Below, in pieces: positions 1 through 10,725 of a DNA stretch of 64,000 nucleotides (its first letter is position 1; every line of letters begins with the position of its first letter). This DNA comes from Ostrinia nubilalis (lineage: Eukaryota > Arthropoda > Insecta > Lepidoptera > Crambidae), in the NCBI RefSeq assembly GCF_963855985.1, contig NC_087099.1, positions 12,864,001-12,928,000 of the forward strand, given 5' to 3'. Below the pieces are notes generated by a model that was not told where the DNA came from, ran no database searches, and saw nothing but the letters and a program-made list of their open reading frames with translations. The translations under genes and the position numbers were made by a program.

Positions 1-1500
1 AAAAGGATGGGGTATACCCACCCACTAAAACCTCCGCGGCGTTCCGCCATCGTTCCGCCATCGCCCAAGTGGGGGTGTCGCGAGTATCCGGCCGTACCCT
101 TAGACTTCCATGACACCACCGGCGACAGCTCGCCTACACGGCGGACCCTACACGCCCCCATTGTGGGGGTCCGACGGGAATGGCCCGAAACGCCAAGCCG
201 TTCCCATCAGACGGAGGTGACAAGGGTGCCCCCGCACCTCAGCCTACAACAGCCTTCTCCACCACCTTCTCCGCCTGCGGAGCGATGAGGCGAGAGGATC
301 GTTCTCCCGCTCGCGCTCCACGGCCTCCTTCTGAAGAATGACCTCTTCGCAAAAGGAGGCGACCGCCTTCCAGCATCCTTCACTTCCCAGCATGGCGTTG
401 ACCAGGCTCGGAAGCGAAGGATCCCGGCCCACGACCGCAGTGAGGACACGGCGCTGCTGCTCCCAGCCTGTGCAGACCGCGAGGGTGTGCTGCACCGTGT
501 CATTCGCCGCGCCGCATTTGTGGCACAGCGGGAGATTCCTCTCACCCGATTCTATGCAGGTACGAACCGAAGCAGCCATGCCTGGTCAGGACCTGCGCCA
601 GACGGAATGTGAGGAACCCGTGCGGTCGTTCCAACCATTGGTCCAGAACAGGACCAATGGCGTCCAGAGTGCGGCGGCCAAACTGCGAGCGAGTCATGTA
701 TTCCTTCCAGCGGTCGATTATGATCTCGCGCTCTTCCTGCCTGACGGCGCCGCGCCGCTCCGGGGCCGGGCGCTTTCCACGCGCCTTCTGGTCTGCCATC
801 CAGTGATAGATGACAGACAAGACCCCAGCTTCTAGCTCCCAAGGAGGATTACCAGCGAGGACGTACGCCGCAGCGTGCCCTACCGTGCGGTAGGTCCTTG
901 CGACCCTCTGCGCTATGGCCCACTGGGGTCTGCGCAGAAGGGCAGCATTCTCCCTCTTGTTGAGTGCGTCCGCCCAGATTGGGGCGCCATACAGCGCCAT
1001 GCTCCTCAGAACGCCGGCATAAAGTCGACGACACCTCGTTCGAGGAGCCAACTCAGTGCGCCGGCTGCCTTAAGGAGGCATAGCGCTAGCCCGTTGAAGT
1101 GCGGGCTCCACAATGTGGGCGTCGGGATGGACCCGCTGGCGAGGCCCCGGAAAGAAGAGAGCCTCAGTCTTCTCCAGCGCGACTTTCAGGCCGAGGCGTC
1201 GTATTCTGCGAGCGATTAATGTGCCGCCCGCCGACGCCAGCCATGCCGCGGCCCCAAATGTCTTCCCCGGGCAGTGACCAGAGTGTTATCCGCATAGCAT
1301 ATGACACTCATGCCCGCGAGAGGGACGCCCCGGAGGAGCCAGTTAAAGCACAAAAAGAATGGACCGAGCACCGAACCGAATGAGGGATGGTATTGAAAGC
1401 GTTGGCTATATCGAATGATACAGCCAACACACCCTCACCCCTCTCCCTAGCCTCCGCAGTGAGGCTTTTTAGCCTCTGAACGGCGTCAACCGTCGTGTAA
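1..1500 (-). mobile_element. Decayed R1-type non-LTR retrotransposon, 3' part
   Basis: Reading right to left, pieces of a LINE pol appear in order. An RT piece with AFNTIPH lies near 1380-1410, a YADNTLV piece (degenerate YADD catalytic box) near 1300, a C-terminal stretch with GAPIWAD and GHGCFGSY-like motifs at 542-1051, and a CCHC-type piece (LCHKCG, TVQHTLAVC) at 244-579. The last two are in different frames, so a frameshift lies near 550-590, and more frame breaks lie at 1050-1310. This order and the gag-like cysteine motif at the pol end fit the R1 clade. The element is dead and probably runs off the left edge. It is antisense to the FLYWCH exons. Confidence 0.75.
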
Positions 1501-1935
1501 ACCAAAGCAGCAATGCCAACGTTACGAAAATGAATTAGGTTCCACAATATCGAAATAAATGACGATTGAATGTGTAAACCAAAATAAGGCGAAATCTTGA
1601 GGTGGTTTGAGTTTTGTTGCATAAAAATAATGTTTAACATTATTTTTTTTTTCATTTTTTTATCGGGAGTTCTGGGCCCCTGGTCATAATGGGCCCCTAG
1701 GCACTGGCCTAAAGTGCCTTATGGATAATACGGCACTGTAGACAGGGATATAAAATATAGATACCGCAAATGTTAAATGATCATTTTATAGTTTAAAATT
1801 AATGTTGTTGTGATAAAGTGTTTGCTTTAGAAATTGTACAAATAAAAAAGTTTTGTACAAAATATCGGAGTTTCCTTATCATAATCATTATTTAAATTAA
1901 TGAGCTAACAGCTAATAAAAGTTTCCACTCCACAG
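1501..1935. other. Non-coding stretch before first exon
   Basis: AT-rich sequence with no convincing gene. It ends in a pyrimidine-rich run (gtttccactccacag) that forms the splice acceptor of the first FLYWCH exon. Confidence 0.5.
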
Positions 1936-2138
1936 TTCACGTTACTACATCCCGTACTGGCAAACCGGTGATCCAGATGGGGCAGCACCGGTATTACCAG
2001 TACTCCCGGAAGACCCGGAGAACCGGTTGGAAGATCCAATGGCCCTGCATCAAATGGAGGTCCCGTGGTTGCAGAGCATCCTTGTACACTATAGGAGACC
2101 AAATTATAATGCCAAATAAAGAACATAATCATACTTGA
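1936..2138 (+). CDS. mod(mdg4): FLYWCH alternative terminal exon 1
   Basis: 66 complete codons after the split codon (exon starts TT). The domain opens HVTTSRTGKPVIQMGQHRYY, a typical N-terminal beta-strand region with G-K-P. Putative zinc ligands are C37 (QWPC), C45, H63 and H65, and one residue follows before TGA. The W-x-C segment is slightly enlarged (two Trp, W31 and W35). The acceptor is tttccactccacag. An ATTAAA at 2229-2234 could serve polyadenylation. No start codon is expected because translation comes from the shared upstream exons. The domain call is firm; the gene name rests on the array. Confidence 0.88.
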
Positions 2139-2592
2139 GATTAAGTAGTTGAATCTATTAGAAAGTCAATTACCTAGCAAAATTTAATGATAAGAATTTA
2201 ATGACAAAAAAGAATTGTGTTATTTTTTATTAAAGCTATTTATTATTTATTTAACTTGCGGTTTATATTATATCCCAAACTGGCTATAGCCCGCAGCATC
2301 GGTGATATTGAGTAAATGGAGCTAAGGTGCGTATTACCATGGAATGAAATTGAAAGTCTAGGCTTGAAATTGAGTAGTTCTGATTTATTCAATACAAATG
2401 AATGGACTCCGAAACTACTACCGATTTGAAAAATTCTTTCACCATTAGAATCTTACATGATCCCTGATAAATATAGGCTATAGTTAGAAAAGTTAAGACA
2501 ACTTTTTATTGGCGGTACGAATTTCGCCAAGTCATGTAGTATTTTTAGGGGGTTTCATTTAGAATTGGCATTGACCTTCCTTTCCTTTCCAG

Positions 2593-2786
2593 ATCAGCCA
2601 TTGTTCACACTGTCTCTGCGCAAGAAGCCAGTGCTGATTTGGAAGGGGAATCGCTACAACGTGCGCAGCCGCTGCAATGGCCCGCGGTTCCAGTGAGTGT
2701 GCAGCAGGTGGCACTACGGCTGTCGCACCACCGTCACCACTGTGGAAAAGACCATCGTCGCTTGTCGAGGAACCCACCAACATTAA
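2593..2786 (+). pseudogene. mod(mdg4): FLYWCH terminal exon 2 with TGA at conserved Trp
   Basis: The frame is open through QPLFTLSLRKKPVLIWKGNR and then meets TGA at 2694-2696, codon 34, exactly where the family has the Trp of W-x-C. The same frame then continues normally (C36, C43, H61-Q-H63) to a TAA at 2784-2786. Nothing else is damaged: the acceptor (tttcctttccag), the phase and the remaining ligands are intact. This looks like one recent G-to-A change. Read literally, this exon would give a 33-residue tail without a finger. The change also makes a GTGAGT donor-like word at 2693-2698. A palindromic MITE sits at the terminal stop codon. Confidence 0.8.
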
Positions 2787-3045
2787 ATCGTTTCAGCTCG
2801 GAATGACAACTTCTCAAAATGACAACCGGGTCGCAAAATATCCACTTCTCGGAATGACAACTTCTTAAAATGTCAACTTCGCTAAAAGACAACTTCTCAT
2901 AATGTCTATTTCTCACAATGACAAATTCGCAAGTTGTCTTTTAGCGAAGTTGACATTTTAAGAAGTTGTCATTCCGAGAAGTGCACATTTTGCGACCCGG
3001 TTGTCATTTTGAGAAGTTGTCATTCCGAGCTGAAACGCATTAAAT
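2781..3045. mobile_element. Palindromic MITE with 8-bp target duplication
   Basis: Arms 2789-2895 and 2931-3037 are about 107 bp each and nearly perfect inverted copies (ends CGTTTCAGCTCGGAATGAC). Flanking CATTAAAT occurs at 2781-2788 and 3038-3045, giving an 8-bp target duplication as made by hAT-like transposases. The left duplication contains the TAA stop of the preceding FLYWCH exon, so the stop survived the insertion. The transcribed element would fold into one long hairpin. It has no coding capacity. Confidence 0.85.
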
Positions 3046-3473
3046 TATGACCTGATATGGTGACATCAGGTCATTTAGTCTCCACTGCAGGAGCACGACC
3101 CTCTCTAATGCACCAGAGTCAAATGGAGGATTTGACCTACACTCCCCACGCTGGCTGGTTGGGAAAATTATGAATAAGATAAGATAGTTTATTTATTTGC
3201 TTAAAACATGGTATACATAATTAAATATCGGTGTTACATGTTGAATAGTATGTATTTATCTTATCATCTTGTGAAAATTTCGTCTTATAAGTGTATTCTA
3301 CTTACTTGTATTCTAAGAAATATTGTTGTTGTTACCATGTCAAATTATTCTTTTCATTTAATTTCAGTTATTTATTATTTCTGAAACAGTTCGGTATAAT
3401 GGGCACACAAAGAGAAATTAGTTTTAGAAAAACGAAAGATGGCTGGGACGTGAAAAACACATTTTTTTTCCAG

Positions 3474-3511
3474 CTGATCCAGCGAGTGCAGCCAAGAAAA
3501 AGCAATCGTGA
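3474..3511 (+). CDS. Possible very short terminal exon (weak)
   Basis: A strong acceptor (attttttttccag, AG at 3472-3473) is followed in the array phase by 11 complete codons, DPASAAKKKQS, and TGA. The short Ala/Lys-rich tail has no domain. It may be chance: good acceptors arise easily in T-rich DNA. It is listed because both the splice site and the phase match the other exons. Confidence 0.2.
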
Positions 3512-3780
3512 AGAGTTTTTATTTTATTTATAAAAAAATGCAATATTAAATAGATTTGTATACAATTTTTCAAATATTAAAATCAGTAAATGGAATTATT
3601 GTATAATATTGAAATATAATTTATTGTAAATATTTAAAAACAATTGTTTTTTCATCAGTTTATTTCCCAAATGATAATTACAAAGTCAAATCCAAGTGAG
3701 TAGGTATGTATTTTATTTTACTAATTTTTTTTCCGCACGTATACTATAATTTTGGATAAAAAATTGTGTTGAATTTTCAG

Positions 3781-3974
3781 CATTAACCTTCACAACATCG
3801 CGATCTGGGAAGCCAGCGGTTGAAATGGGCGAGTACAGGTTCAACTACCATAAGTCACATGCGCTCGGCTTACGAGGTTGGCGCTGCGTGAAGTGGTACC
3901 AGGAGTTCTGTCGCGTCTCTATCATCACCCAAGATGACGAGTTCGTTAAGCAATTTAACAAACATAACCATTAG
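3781..3974 (+). CDS. mod(mdg4): FLYWCH alternative terminal exon 3
   Basis: 63 codons after split codon (CA). TFTTSRSGKPAVEMGEYRFN opens a canonical domain; W33-R-C35, C43 and H61-N-H63 are the putative ligands, and the stop follows the last His directly. The loop between W-x-C and the second Cys is long (VKWYQEF). The acceptor is gttgaattttcag. About 3.9 kb without an exon follows. Confidence 0.9.
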
Positions 3975-5410
3975 GGTTTATTAAGGTTGATTGACAACAA
4001 ATTTCAAGATTTTCAAGGCGAGAGTGAATAGCTCAGATCATAGAAAGAGAATAGATATGAAGTCGCGCGTAACTACAACGAGAACCAGTGTCCCCACATT
4101 TCCCCCACCACAGCTCCCACACACACATTCAACTGTGTAAAAACAAAGCGACTGAGAGTCTACGACAACATGTGCAACCGGCTTAAAAGTGCTGTGATTG
4201 GCCAGAAGGCGTGCCTTATGGCCAATCAATGGCCGCGTGACGTGACGCACACTTTGAAAAAAGCAATTAGAGAGAAGAAAGATAAAATGGAGTCGATAAG
4301 ATATCGATACTTTAAATCCTGGGGGCAAGGCTCGAAATTGGTTTAAAAAATGCTTGTATGAAAACCTTTTTATTATTATACGTTATTATTATGTTCTTTA
4401 ACGATTTTTGCATAAAGGAGTCAGTTCCATTTTGTATGGACGAAAAACTCAGAATCAATTATTGGGACTAAATGAAGTTACCTTATATTAATTTACCCCA
4501 ACCAAAGCTCAATGTCGTTATCGATGGAGTATAGAAGCTATAGACTGACAAAGTTTGTATGAAAAGTCATGGGTTAAGTAGGTACTTGCGATTTTTACCA
4601 GTATTTACAATATTGGTAATATATTATTATTTACTTTAATAATAATAACAGGATCACTGTAATTATTATTAACTACTATCGCGCATTAACTTTTTAATTA
4701 TGGCGAAATTCGTACCGCCTATGTTTATCAAAAATAATGCCTATATTAGGCTTTCAACTAGCTCTTATAGTAATTACATAGTTGACAGTTACTAATCCCT
4801 TCTACTATTGTTATTGTTTTTGTAAAAACTTAAAAATCGCAAGCAACTCATGATTTTTTCATTCAAAATTAGAAAATAGAAAATAATAATTTACTTCTAT
4901 TTATCGATAATAGGAAACCGTATTAGAACACGAGCCCTGCATTATGTTACGACCGGCACATGCGGCCGTACTGTGTATTTTCACGCGTCAGTGGATATCG
5001 GAAGAAATAAAATACATTGCGCAGTAGTTACGCATGACATAAAGTGGTTGCTAACTAAATCGTCAATGTACAACGTGTTTGAATTTTTATCACCACTAAT
5101 TTCGATATCGCAGTAAATGTCACGGCACTGAATTCGTTCGTAAAAATGTTTAGTATTTTTTATTTATAAGCAAAATACCAATGGATTTGCAATACTTACA
5201 TGTGGTAAATGACTTCATTGTTCCTGTAGTTCTTCGTTTCACTTATGTTATTGCACGTTACGACGCATTATCCAACAATATCGGAGAACATTTCCTCAGT
5301 ACGACTGAATCGCGACTAACCTGGCGTAGCGGGCGATGTTCGTTTCTGGGCATATCGCGGAGACACGCGCCACGCCCCCGTTTCACATCTATTCCCTTCT
5401 ATGATCTGAG
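3975..5410. other. Exon-free stretch, no feature recognised
   Basis: AT-rich sequence with only short shadow frames. The GC-richer part near 5270-5400 has an open frame but no recognisable domain. Confidence 0.4.
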
Positions 5411-5413
5411 GTG

Positions 5414-5510
5414 AATAGGCACTTACAAGGCAGATATGTACCATCCTAGACTGCATCTCACTTAACACCTGGTGCGATTGCAGTCAAATACCTGCCATGT
5501 TATGCATAAA
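5414..5510. repeat. Lepidopteran repeat tail
   Basis: The segment around cacttaacacctggtgcgat and caaatacctgcc matches, in reverse complement, the one at 19490-19545. Such tails recur across lepidopteran genomes as retroelement 3' ends (from memory). It is a fragment only. Confidence 0.55.
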
Positions 5511-6236
5511 AAATGCACTTAATTTAGGTGAAATAAGATTCACAGCGAATATTTAAATGTTAAAATTTGTGAGTATGAATAGCGATTTTTACCTCTCACG
5601 CAAAAACTACTGACAGAATTATGATTTAACTTTATATTCTGGTTATAATGTATTCTAAATGTATTACATACAGACCCAAAGAGTAAAGATATTTTTAATA
5701 GTCGCTCAGTTGGATAACTTATTGTACACCTGAAACCCTTGCGTTTTGGCTTTTTGGCTGAAACTGAACGAGTGAGTTATATTTGAAGATGTGTATTATT
5801 TTTTTAACAGTCTGCAAAAGATATGAATGATTGTTCTGCATAATTTTAAGCGAAGATACGATATTCGTATGATGTTACTGTTTACTGTTAATTTTAATAG
5901 GTTCAGAAAGCAATAAACATGTTGTTAATTTAAAAAGCTTTATTTTTTTTATATAAAAATAATTTCACATTCAATGATCCAGGTTGCAAATGAAAAATGA
6001 TTTTTCATTTGTTTTAGAGATGATCAAATCATCAACAAAAGTAATTTCTACCAATATCAATAAGGTCAAGGTAGAAGACCAAGACAATATTGTTGGCGAA
6101 CATAGTAAAAAAAATAGGGGTCAGTATTTGAAACTTTCAACCACAGAATAATAATAAGTACTACGTACAGAAGTTTTACTTCGCGAAGGTATTTAAAAAA
6201 ATGTATGCTCCATGTCATTAACAATATGGTGTCAAT

Positions 6237-6931
6237 TACAGTCCTATCAACTTAAGCTGAGAATTGCATTTGTGTGAGTGATCGCCAAAAGTACAGTTGG
6301 TAAAACACATACAAATAAAATTAATGTTTTATTAAAAGGAACTCCATAAAACACTAGCTACCAATTGGGCCGATGTAACGACACCTGACACATCCTTTTA
6401 AATAAATAAAAACAGGTCCTTGCTCAGCATATTATTATGCCAATTGCCAAGGCACGAAGTACCTCGACGCTGATATTCTGCGAGCACCGTTTATAGAGAG
6501 GGCGTCCAGCCAGCCTTACAAAATACAACAAAAAGACAAACAAATTTATAAAAAAAAAAAACAGACAAAACTTTTCGTTCACACCTTTAAAATACGTATT
6601 CAATTAGCATAAAATTTCTTTCACTTGCCTGCTTAATGGTTTTCGTACAGGAAATTCACTTACAGTAGGAGCCATTTCACTAATATTTGGAACACAATTA
6701 CATAAAATTACACGTCTATCTGCTACCAGTACCGGGGGTGAAGTGAAGTATGTGAGCGGCAGGGAAGTGACGCGTGGCGGACGCGCCGCGCCTCAGGCCG
6801 CTTGCTATAAACTAGTATAAACCGGTTTAAACCATGCGCGGGACCCGCCGCGCCTCAAGCCGATTGCCATTCTACACTATCGGTGTGCACTCACACAAAT
6901 GCAATTCTCAGCTTAAGTTGAGAGGACTGTA
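6237..6931. mobile_element. 0.7-kb TIR element
   Basis: The ends are inverted copies over more than 40 bp: tacagtcctatcaacttaag at the left, read again as its complement near 6890-6931, including the word aattctcagcttaag. The interior is non-coding. This is a non-autonomous DNA transposon of unassigned superfamily. Confidence 0.75.
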
Positions 6932-7107
6932 GCCTGTCTCAAGAGTCAAGCACCATTTTGTTGACAAACGTCAGTGATCGGCACTGCGCCGAAGCTATAG
7001 GGCTGACTTCGGTAAAATGATGTGACGTGAGGTGCCAAACTGCGGAAAATGGCGGAGGAAATACATGATTTAGCATGAATTATCATGAATAATATTAACT
7101 ACTTATT

Positions 7108-7200
7108 TACCTCTCAGTGTCTTGAGGCAACTTAAAAAAGTACATTCTGTGTTTTTATTATTATTTAGGCAGTTAAATACTGCACAGTATTTAGTCCATT
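7108..7200 (-). pseudogene. Degenerate THAP-like N-terminal fragment
   Basis: On the minus strand the frame contains KYCAVFNCLNNNKNTECTF, with the C-x4-C spacing that begins THAP zinc fingers. After a run of six T the reading drops one frame, and the continuation that fits a THAP core (Phe-rich, then L-P and an acidic-Arg pair) lies in the neighbouring frame up to a GT donor-like site (ctgagag|gtaaat). It looks like the first exon of a THAP gene or a P-element-type transposase with a one-base frameshift. No downstream THAP part was found nearby. Confidence 0.45.
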
Positions 7201-7494
7201 TTCTTCCATCATACACAAGAATACGCGTGCGTGAGTCAATGTTCGCTCGTATGTGAGGCCTTGTCGAATCGTATCCTGTAGGTGGGCCATCGTGCGTGTT
7301 TTGTTTTCGATGTAAACTCGCGGAGATGAACAGGCCTGCTTTCAACAGGAATGCGGTTCCTCAATTTTTATTATAAAGGGTAGAGACAATAAAGTGATCT
7401 CACTATATTATTTCTAAACTATACAAGATATCGATAAACTGGTTACTGATCCTGAAAGTGCTTCACGCACTAGCTCTATCAAGCGGTGTCAATA

Positions 7495-7800
7495 GTAGGG
7501 GAGAGCGGGGCTTAAAGTGCCGGGGGTAAATTGTTCCGATGCAAATATCTCGACAACAGAAAGAATTAGATATGTGATCGTATTATGTCGCATGTGGCTA
7601 ACTGTTAGGCATTATGTAATATTTTTGATTTTGGTTTTTGATTTTATTCTGTAACATATGACTATGAGTAGGGGAGAGCGGGGCTGAAAGTGCCGGGGGT
7701 AAATTGTTCCGATGCAAATATCTCGACAACAGAAAGAATTAGATATGTGATCGTATTATGTCGCATGTGGCCAACTGTTAGGCATTATGTGACATAATAC
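7495..7800. repeat. Direct repeat, 173-bp period
   Basis: About 125 bp starting gtaggggagagcggggct at 7495 is repeated nearly exactly from 7668. The second copy is followed by an inverted version of its own segment (acataatacgattacatatct). It is probably a relic of a repeated element and has no coding capacity. Confidence 0.8.
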
Positions 7801-7903
7801 GATTACATATCTATTCGAAAATTCTACGTTTCCACCCTGCATGTAATATGGACGTTGGATATGGCCATTGGTTAAAATTGAAAACCTTTCAAATAATTTT
7901 CAG

Positions 7904-8142
7904 AATTAAAAATCGGAGTGTTAGGCAGAGGTAATCCCGTGGCTGAACTGGACGGCAACACGTACAGCATTGTACACCGGTTCAAGACAGGGAGGACCAA
8001 GTGGCGGTGCACCACAGCCAGATGCAAGGCCACCATCGTCTCTTACTTCAACATTCTTGACCAACGCTGTGGGCGCCATGATCATACTGTTAAACAGCAG
8101 AAAAAAGAAAGCGGCAAAGGTAATTTTATTTTTAAGTACTAA
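7904..8142 (+). CDS. mod(mdg4): FLYWCH alternative terminal exon 4, divergent start and long tail
   Basis: 78 codons after split codon (AA). It lacks the usual F-T-T-S-R opening (here LKIGVLGRGNPVAELDGN). The core is present: W33-R-C35, a short loop, C40 (ARCKAT), H58-D-H60. An 18-residue Lys-rich tail follows. Inside the tail an AAAG|GTAATT donor-like site (8119/8120) could splice to an acceptor at 8344, ending the protein at once (Asp, stop). Acceptor: ataattttcag. Confidence 0.82.
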
Positions 8143-8696
8143 TTAAATTACCTGTTTATATTTTCGTTTTTGATACGCGAGCCAATTTATTTTAATTTTT
8201 TTTGGTCCAATAGTCAAACTTTTTTATAAATGTTTAAATTTTTAGAATCGACTCAGCGCAGTGGTGGCATGCCATGTAATAATTTTACATTTCATACAGT
8301 TCATAAAAAGCTAGATTAGTTAAACAATTTTATGTTCATTTCAGATTAGAGATTCAATTTGAAGATCAAGCCTGGTGAGGAGACATACACATACCAGTCT
8401 TAATAGTTATTAATTAAATATGTACCTTTACTCATGTCAAACACTCACTTGTAACACTAATAATGTTTAGTGTTTTTTATAATAGTTTCTTTGTAATTTT
8501 GAAATCTGTAATAGGTAGGTACCTAATTATTAAATAATAATTTGTAATTTTGAAATATTGAATATTATTGAATAAATTGGTTTTAGTACTAATATTTGAT
8601 TTAATTCGGAAGCGAACTACTTTTTAAGCGTGCAAATTGGTTAAATGGTTCGATACTGGAAAAATGTTTTTCTCAAGTTTTTTTTTTAAATTCTAG

Positions 8697-8884
8697 CTAT
8701 GCTGTTTTTCACGAATAGAGCGGGAAATACAGCCCTAATGGTGGGCAAATATCGCTACAGTAAACGCAGTGAGTCGGGCAAAAAGGTCACTTGGAGGTGC
8801 GTCAAGAGGAACGACGGGTGCAACGGGAGAGTCATCATGTATGATCAACAGATTGTTCAGAGTAAACCTCATAATCATAAATGA
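8697..8884 (+). CDS. mod(mdg4): FLYWCH alternative terminal exon 5
   Basis: 61 codons after split codon (CT). The opening MLFFTNRAGNTALMVGKYRY has G-N-T in place of G-K-P. W32-R-C34, C41, H58-N-H60 and a terminal Lys are clear. The acceptor has a long T run (tttttttttaaattctag). Codon 1 is ATG, but this is an internal exon and not a start. Confidence 0.88.
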
Positions 8885-8909
8885 AGGTCTTGTCTTTTTA
8901 CTTTTTACT

Positions 8910-9051
8910 CCCGTATTCACAAACATTACTATGAGGTCTCACAGTGCGCGTGGACGCACAGGTTCACACACGAACCAATCACAGAGCTCTATTCAAAGCT
9001 GTGCGTTCGATTTGATGATTCACATAAGCTAACATCGTTTGTGAATACGGG
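8910..9051. mobile_element. MITE with CCCGTATTCACAAAC ends
   Basis: Terminal inverted repeats are cccgtattcacaaac and gtttgtgaatacggg. A second member lies at 63201-63324 and shares internal words (aaccaatcacagagctct, in reverse orientation there). Non-coding. Confidence 0.85.
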
Positions 9052-9113
9052 TGATAATCTTTTTTCAGTCAGACAGATGAGAAAAACATATCGGACACGT
9101 ATTTTTTCTTCAT

Positions 9114-9200
9114 TTTCCATCAAGTTGAAATATCGCGTGACGTCACTACTCTAAAATCTACACAATCGTGTCGTCACGCGACATTTCAACTCGATTTAGA
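9114..9200. repeat. Short imperfect inverted repeat
   Basis: atcaagttgaaatatcgcgt pairs with acgcgacatttcaactcgat around a 35-bp centre. It is a MITE remnant or hairpin. The rest of the stretch to about 9640 shows nothing recognisable. Confidence 0.5.
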
Positions 9201-9781
9201 TTGTTATTATTTTTGATTATGAAAAAAAAAAAGGAAAATGCGTCTCCAATATTTTCTTATTATTTGTATGATGGACAAAAAAATTAAAGTCATCTAGCTA
9301 GATTCTAGCCTATTTATTCGTTTGTATTTATTGTAGTAAATAATGTTTTTATGTCTGCTTCTGGGATGGAGCGGATATTTTTATTTGTAACAACCTGTGG
9401 ACCACTTTTCATAAATAAACCGATTTGATTTTGTTTTATTAATCCGCATATTTTATTCCCTAGTACCTACTTGTGACTGCATAGTATTTTATGGAAACGA
9501 CATTGATTAAATAAGTAGAGATAGAAGTATTTTTAATTAATACGGCGCTATTAGTCAAACGAGTCTGAAACGTCAGGTAAATAAAGTCATTTTGAAATAA
9601 TAATAATAATTTTAAATTGAATTTATCTTATAGGCTCTGACTAAGATCCGCATTTCAAGTTGGCTTTTTCATTATTTTGCATACATCATAAAGACAAGCT
9701 GGCCAAGAGCTTCCTTGTTGTGGATACAACAAAACATTCGGTTCCGTAAAATAACTTTATATCCATCTCCATGGTTTCCAG

Positions 9782-9978
9782 GAGCGATATACACAACATC
9801 CCGGTACGGGAGGCCGGTTATCCAGCTCGGAAAGTATAGGTACAACCTTAACAACCAGAGCAAGGAAGGCTCTAAGGCCTGGTGGGTGTGCTGCAAGGCC
9901 CGCAGCAGCTCCTGTCGAGCGAAGATATCCACCATCAACGACGAAATCGTCAAGATAAATCAAGACCATAATCACTAA
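9782..9978 (+). CDS. mod(mdg4): FLYWCH alternative terminal exon 6
   Basis: 64 codons after split codon (GA). AIYTTSRYGRPVIQLGKYRY is a textbook opening. WWVC (C36) is followed by an extra Cys (C37) and a Ser-rich loop before C44, then H62-N-H64 and stop. Acceptor: atggtttccag. An upstream in-frame stretch without stop reaches back to 9715 but looks like intron. Confidence 0.9.
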
Positions 9979-10189
9979 GTTCAGTGTCCTAGATAGGGGA
10001 CGTTCACAGTCACAACCATTGAATCTGACCTGTTAGACTAAGAGCTAGTGAACGTATTATGTCCTGAATTATATAAATAACAGAAATACTTGGTATTTAC
10101 GAGTATGGTATTTATTTCCAGTTATTATGGTTTACATTTGTCAGTAAAATACAACCTTAATTTGACCAAATAGGATCTTGCAAGTCAAA

Positions 10190-10335
10190 TTCAAAGTTTT
10201 ATTCAGTACTTAGGCCCTTTCCTTTCTTAAGTACTGCTTGGGACGTGTCCCAAACAGCTTGCCCTACCACCATTCAGGACAACATATGGGCTGGTGCTGA
10301 GAAGAACAGGCGGAAGAAACTCAGTCATCTTCAAA
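10190..10335. repeat. Dispersed retroelement tail
   Basis: The segment with ctggtgctgagaagaac recurs at 24316-24500 and 51820-51920 with the same flanking order (accctaccac, then a gap, then gctgagaag, then aaactcagt). It is probably the 3' end of a LINE or SINE family. Not coding. Confidence 0.55.
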
Positions 10336-10531
10336 ATTCATTGTTCTCAGAGGTCTACTTTGACAAGGACATAATTTTTATCCTTGTATTTTAGATATGC
10401 AACTTTTCTTGGTGTATTAAGATTTCAAAATTTTCTTAATTAACAAATGTAATCAGCTTGCTACATGGTTGTTGCTTTTTATTTGTAAACTAATTCTTGA
10501 TACCGAATAAAAGTTTCCATTTATTCACCAG

Positions 10532-10725
10532 TTCCAGAGTTCACGTTATCTAGGAACGGGAAACCAGTTCTCCAGATAGGAAGGCACAGGTACTACAAGA
10601 ACAACCGCAGTACTGGACTGCAGGCAGCCTGGTTCTGCAGCAAGAGGCGGCTGGGGTGCCGTGCATCCATGACCGTATATGGCAACATGATAGTCAATAT
10701 GAAGAATTTACATTGCCATGAATAA
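10532..10725 (+). CDS. mod(mdg4): FLYWCH alternative terminal exon 7
   Basis: 63 codons if the upstream acceptor is used (split codon TT); another AG six bases on (10536-10537) keeps the phase and removes two residues. PEFTLSRNGKPVLQIGRHRY opens it; W33-F-C35, C42, and H60-C-H62 with Cys between the His. The AATAAA at 10721-10726 overlaps the TAA stop, so the 3' UTR could be extremely short. I prefer the upstream AG because P-x-F is the common start in sibling exons. Confidence 0.88.
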
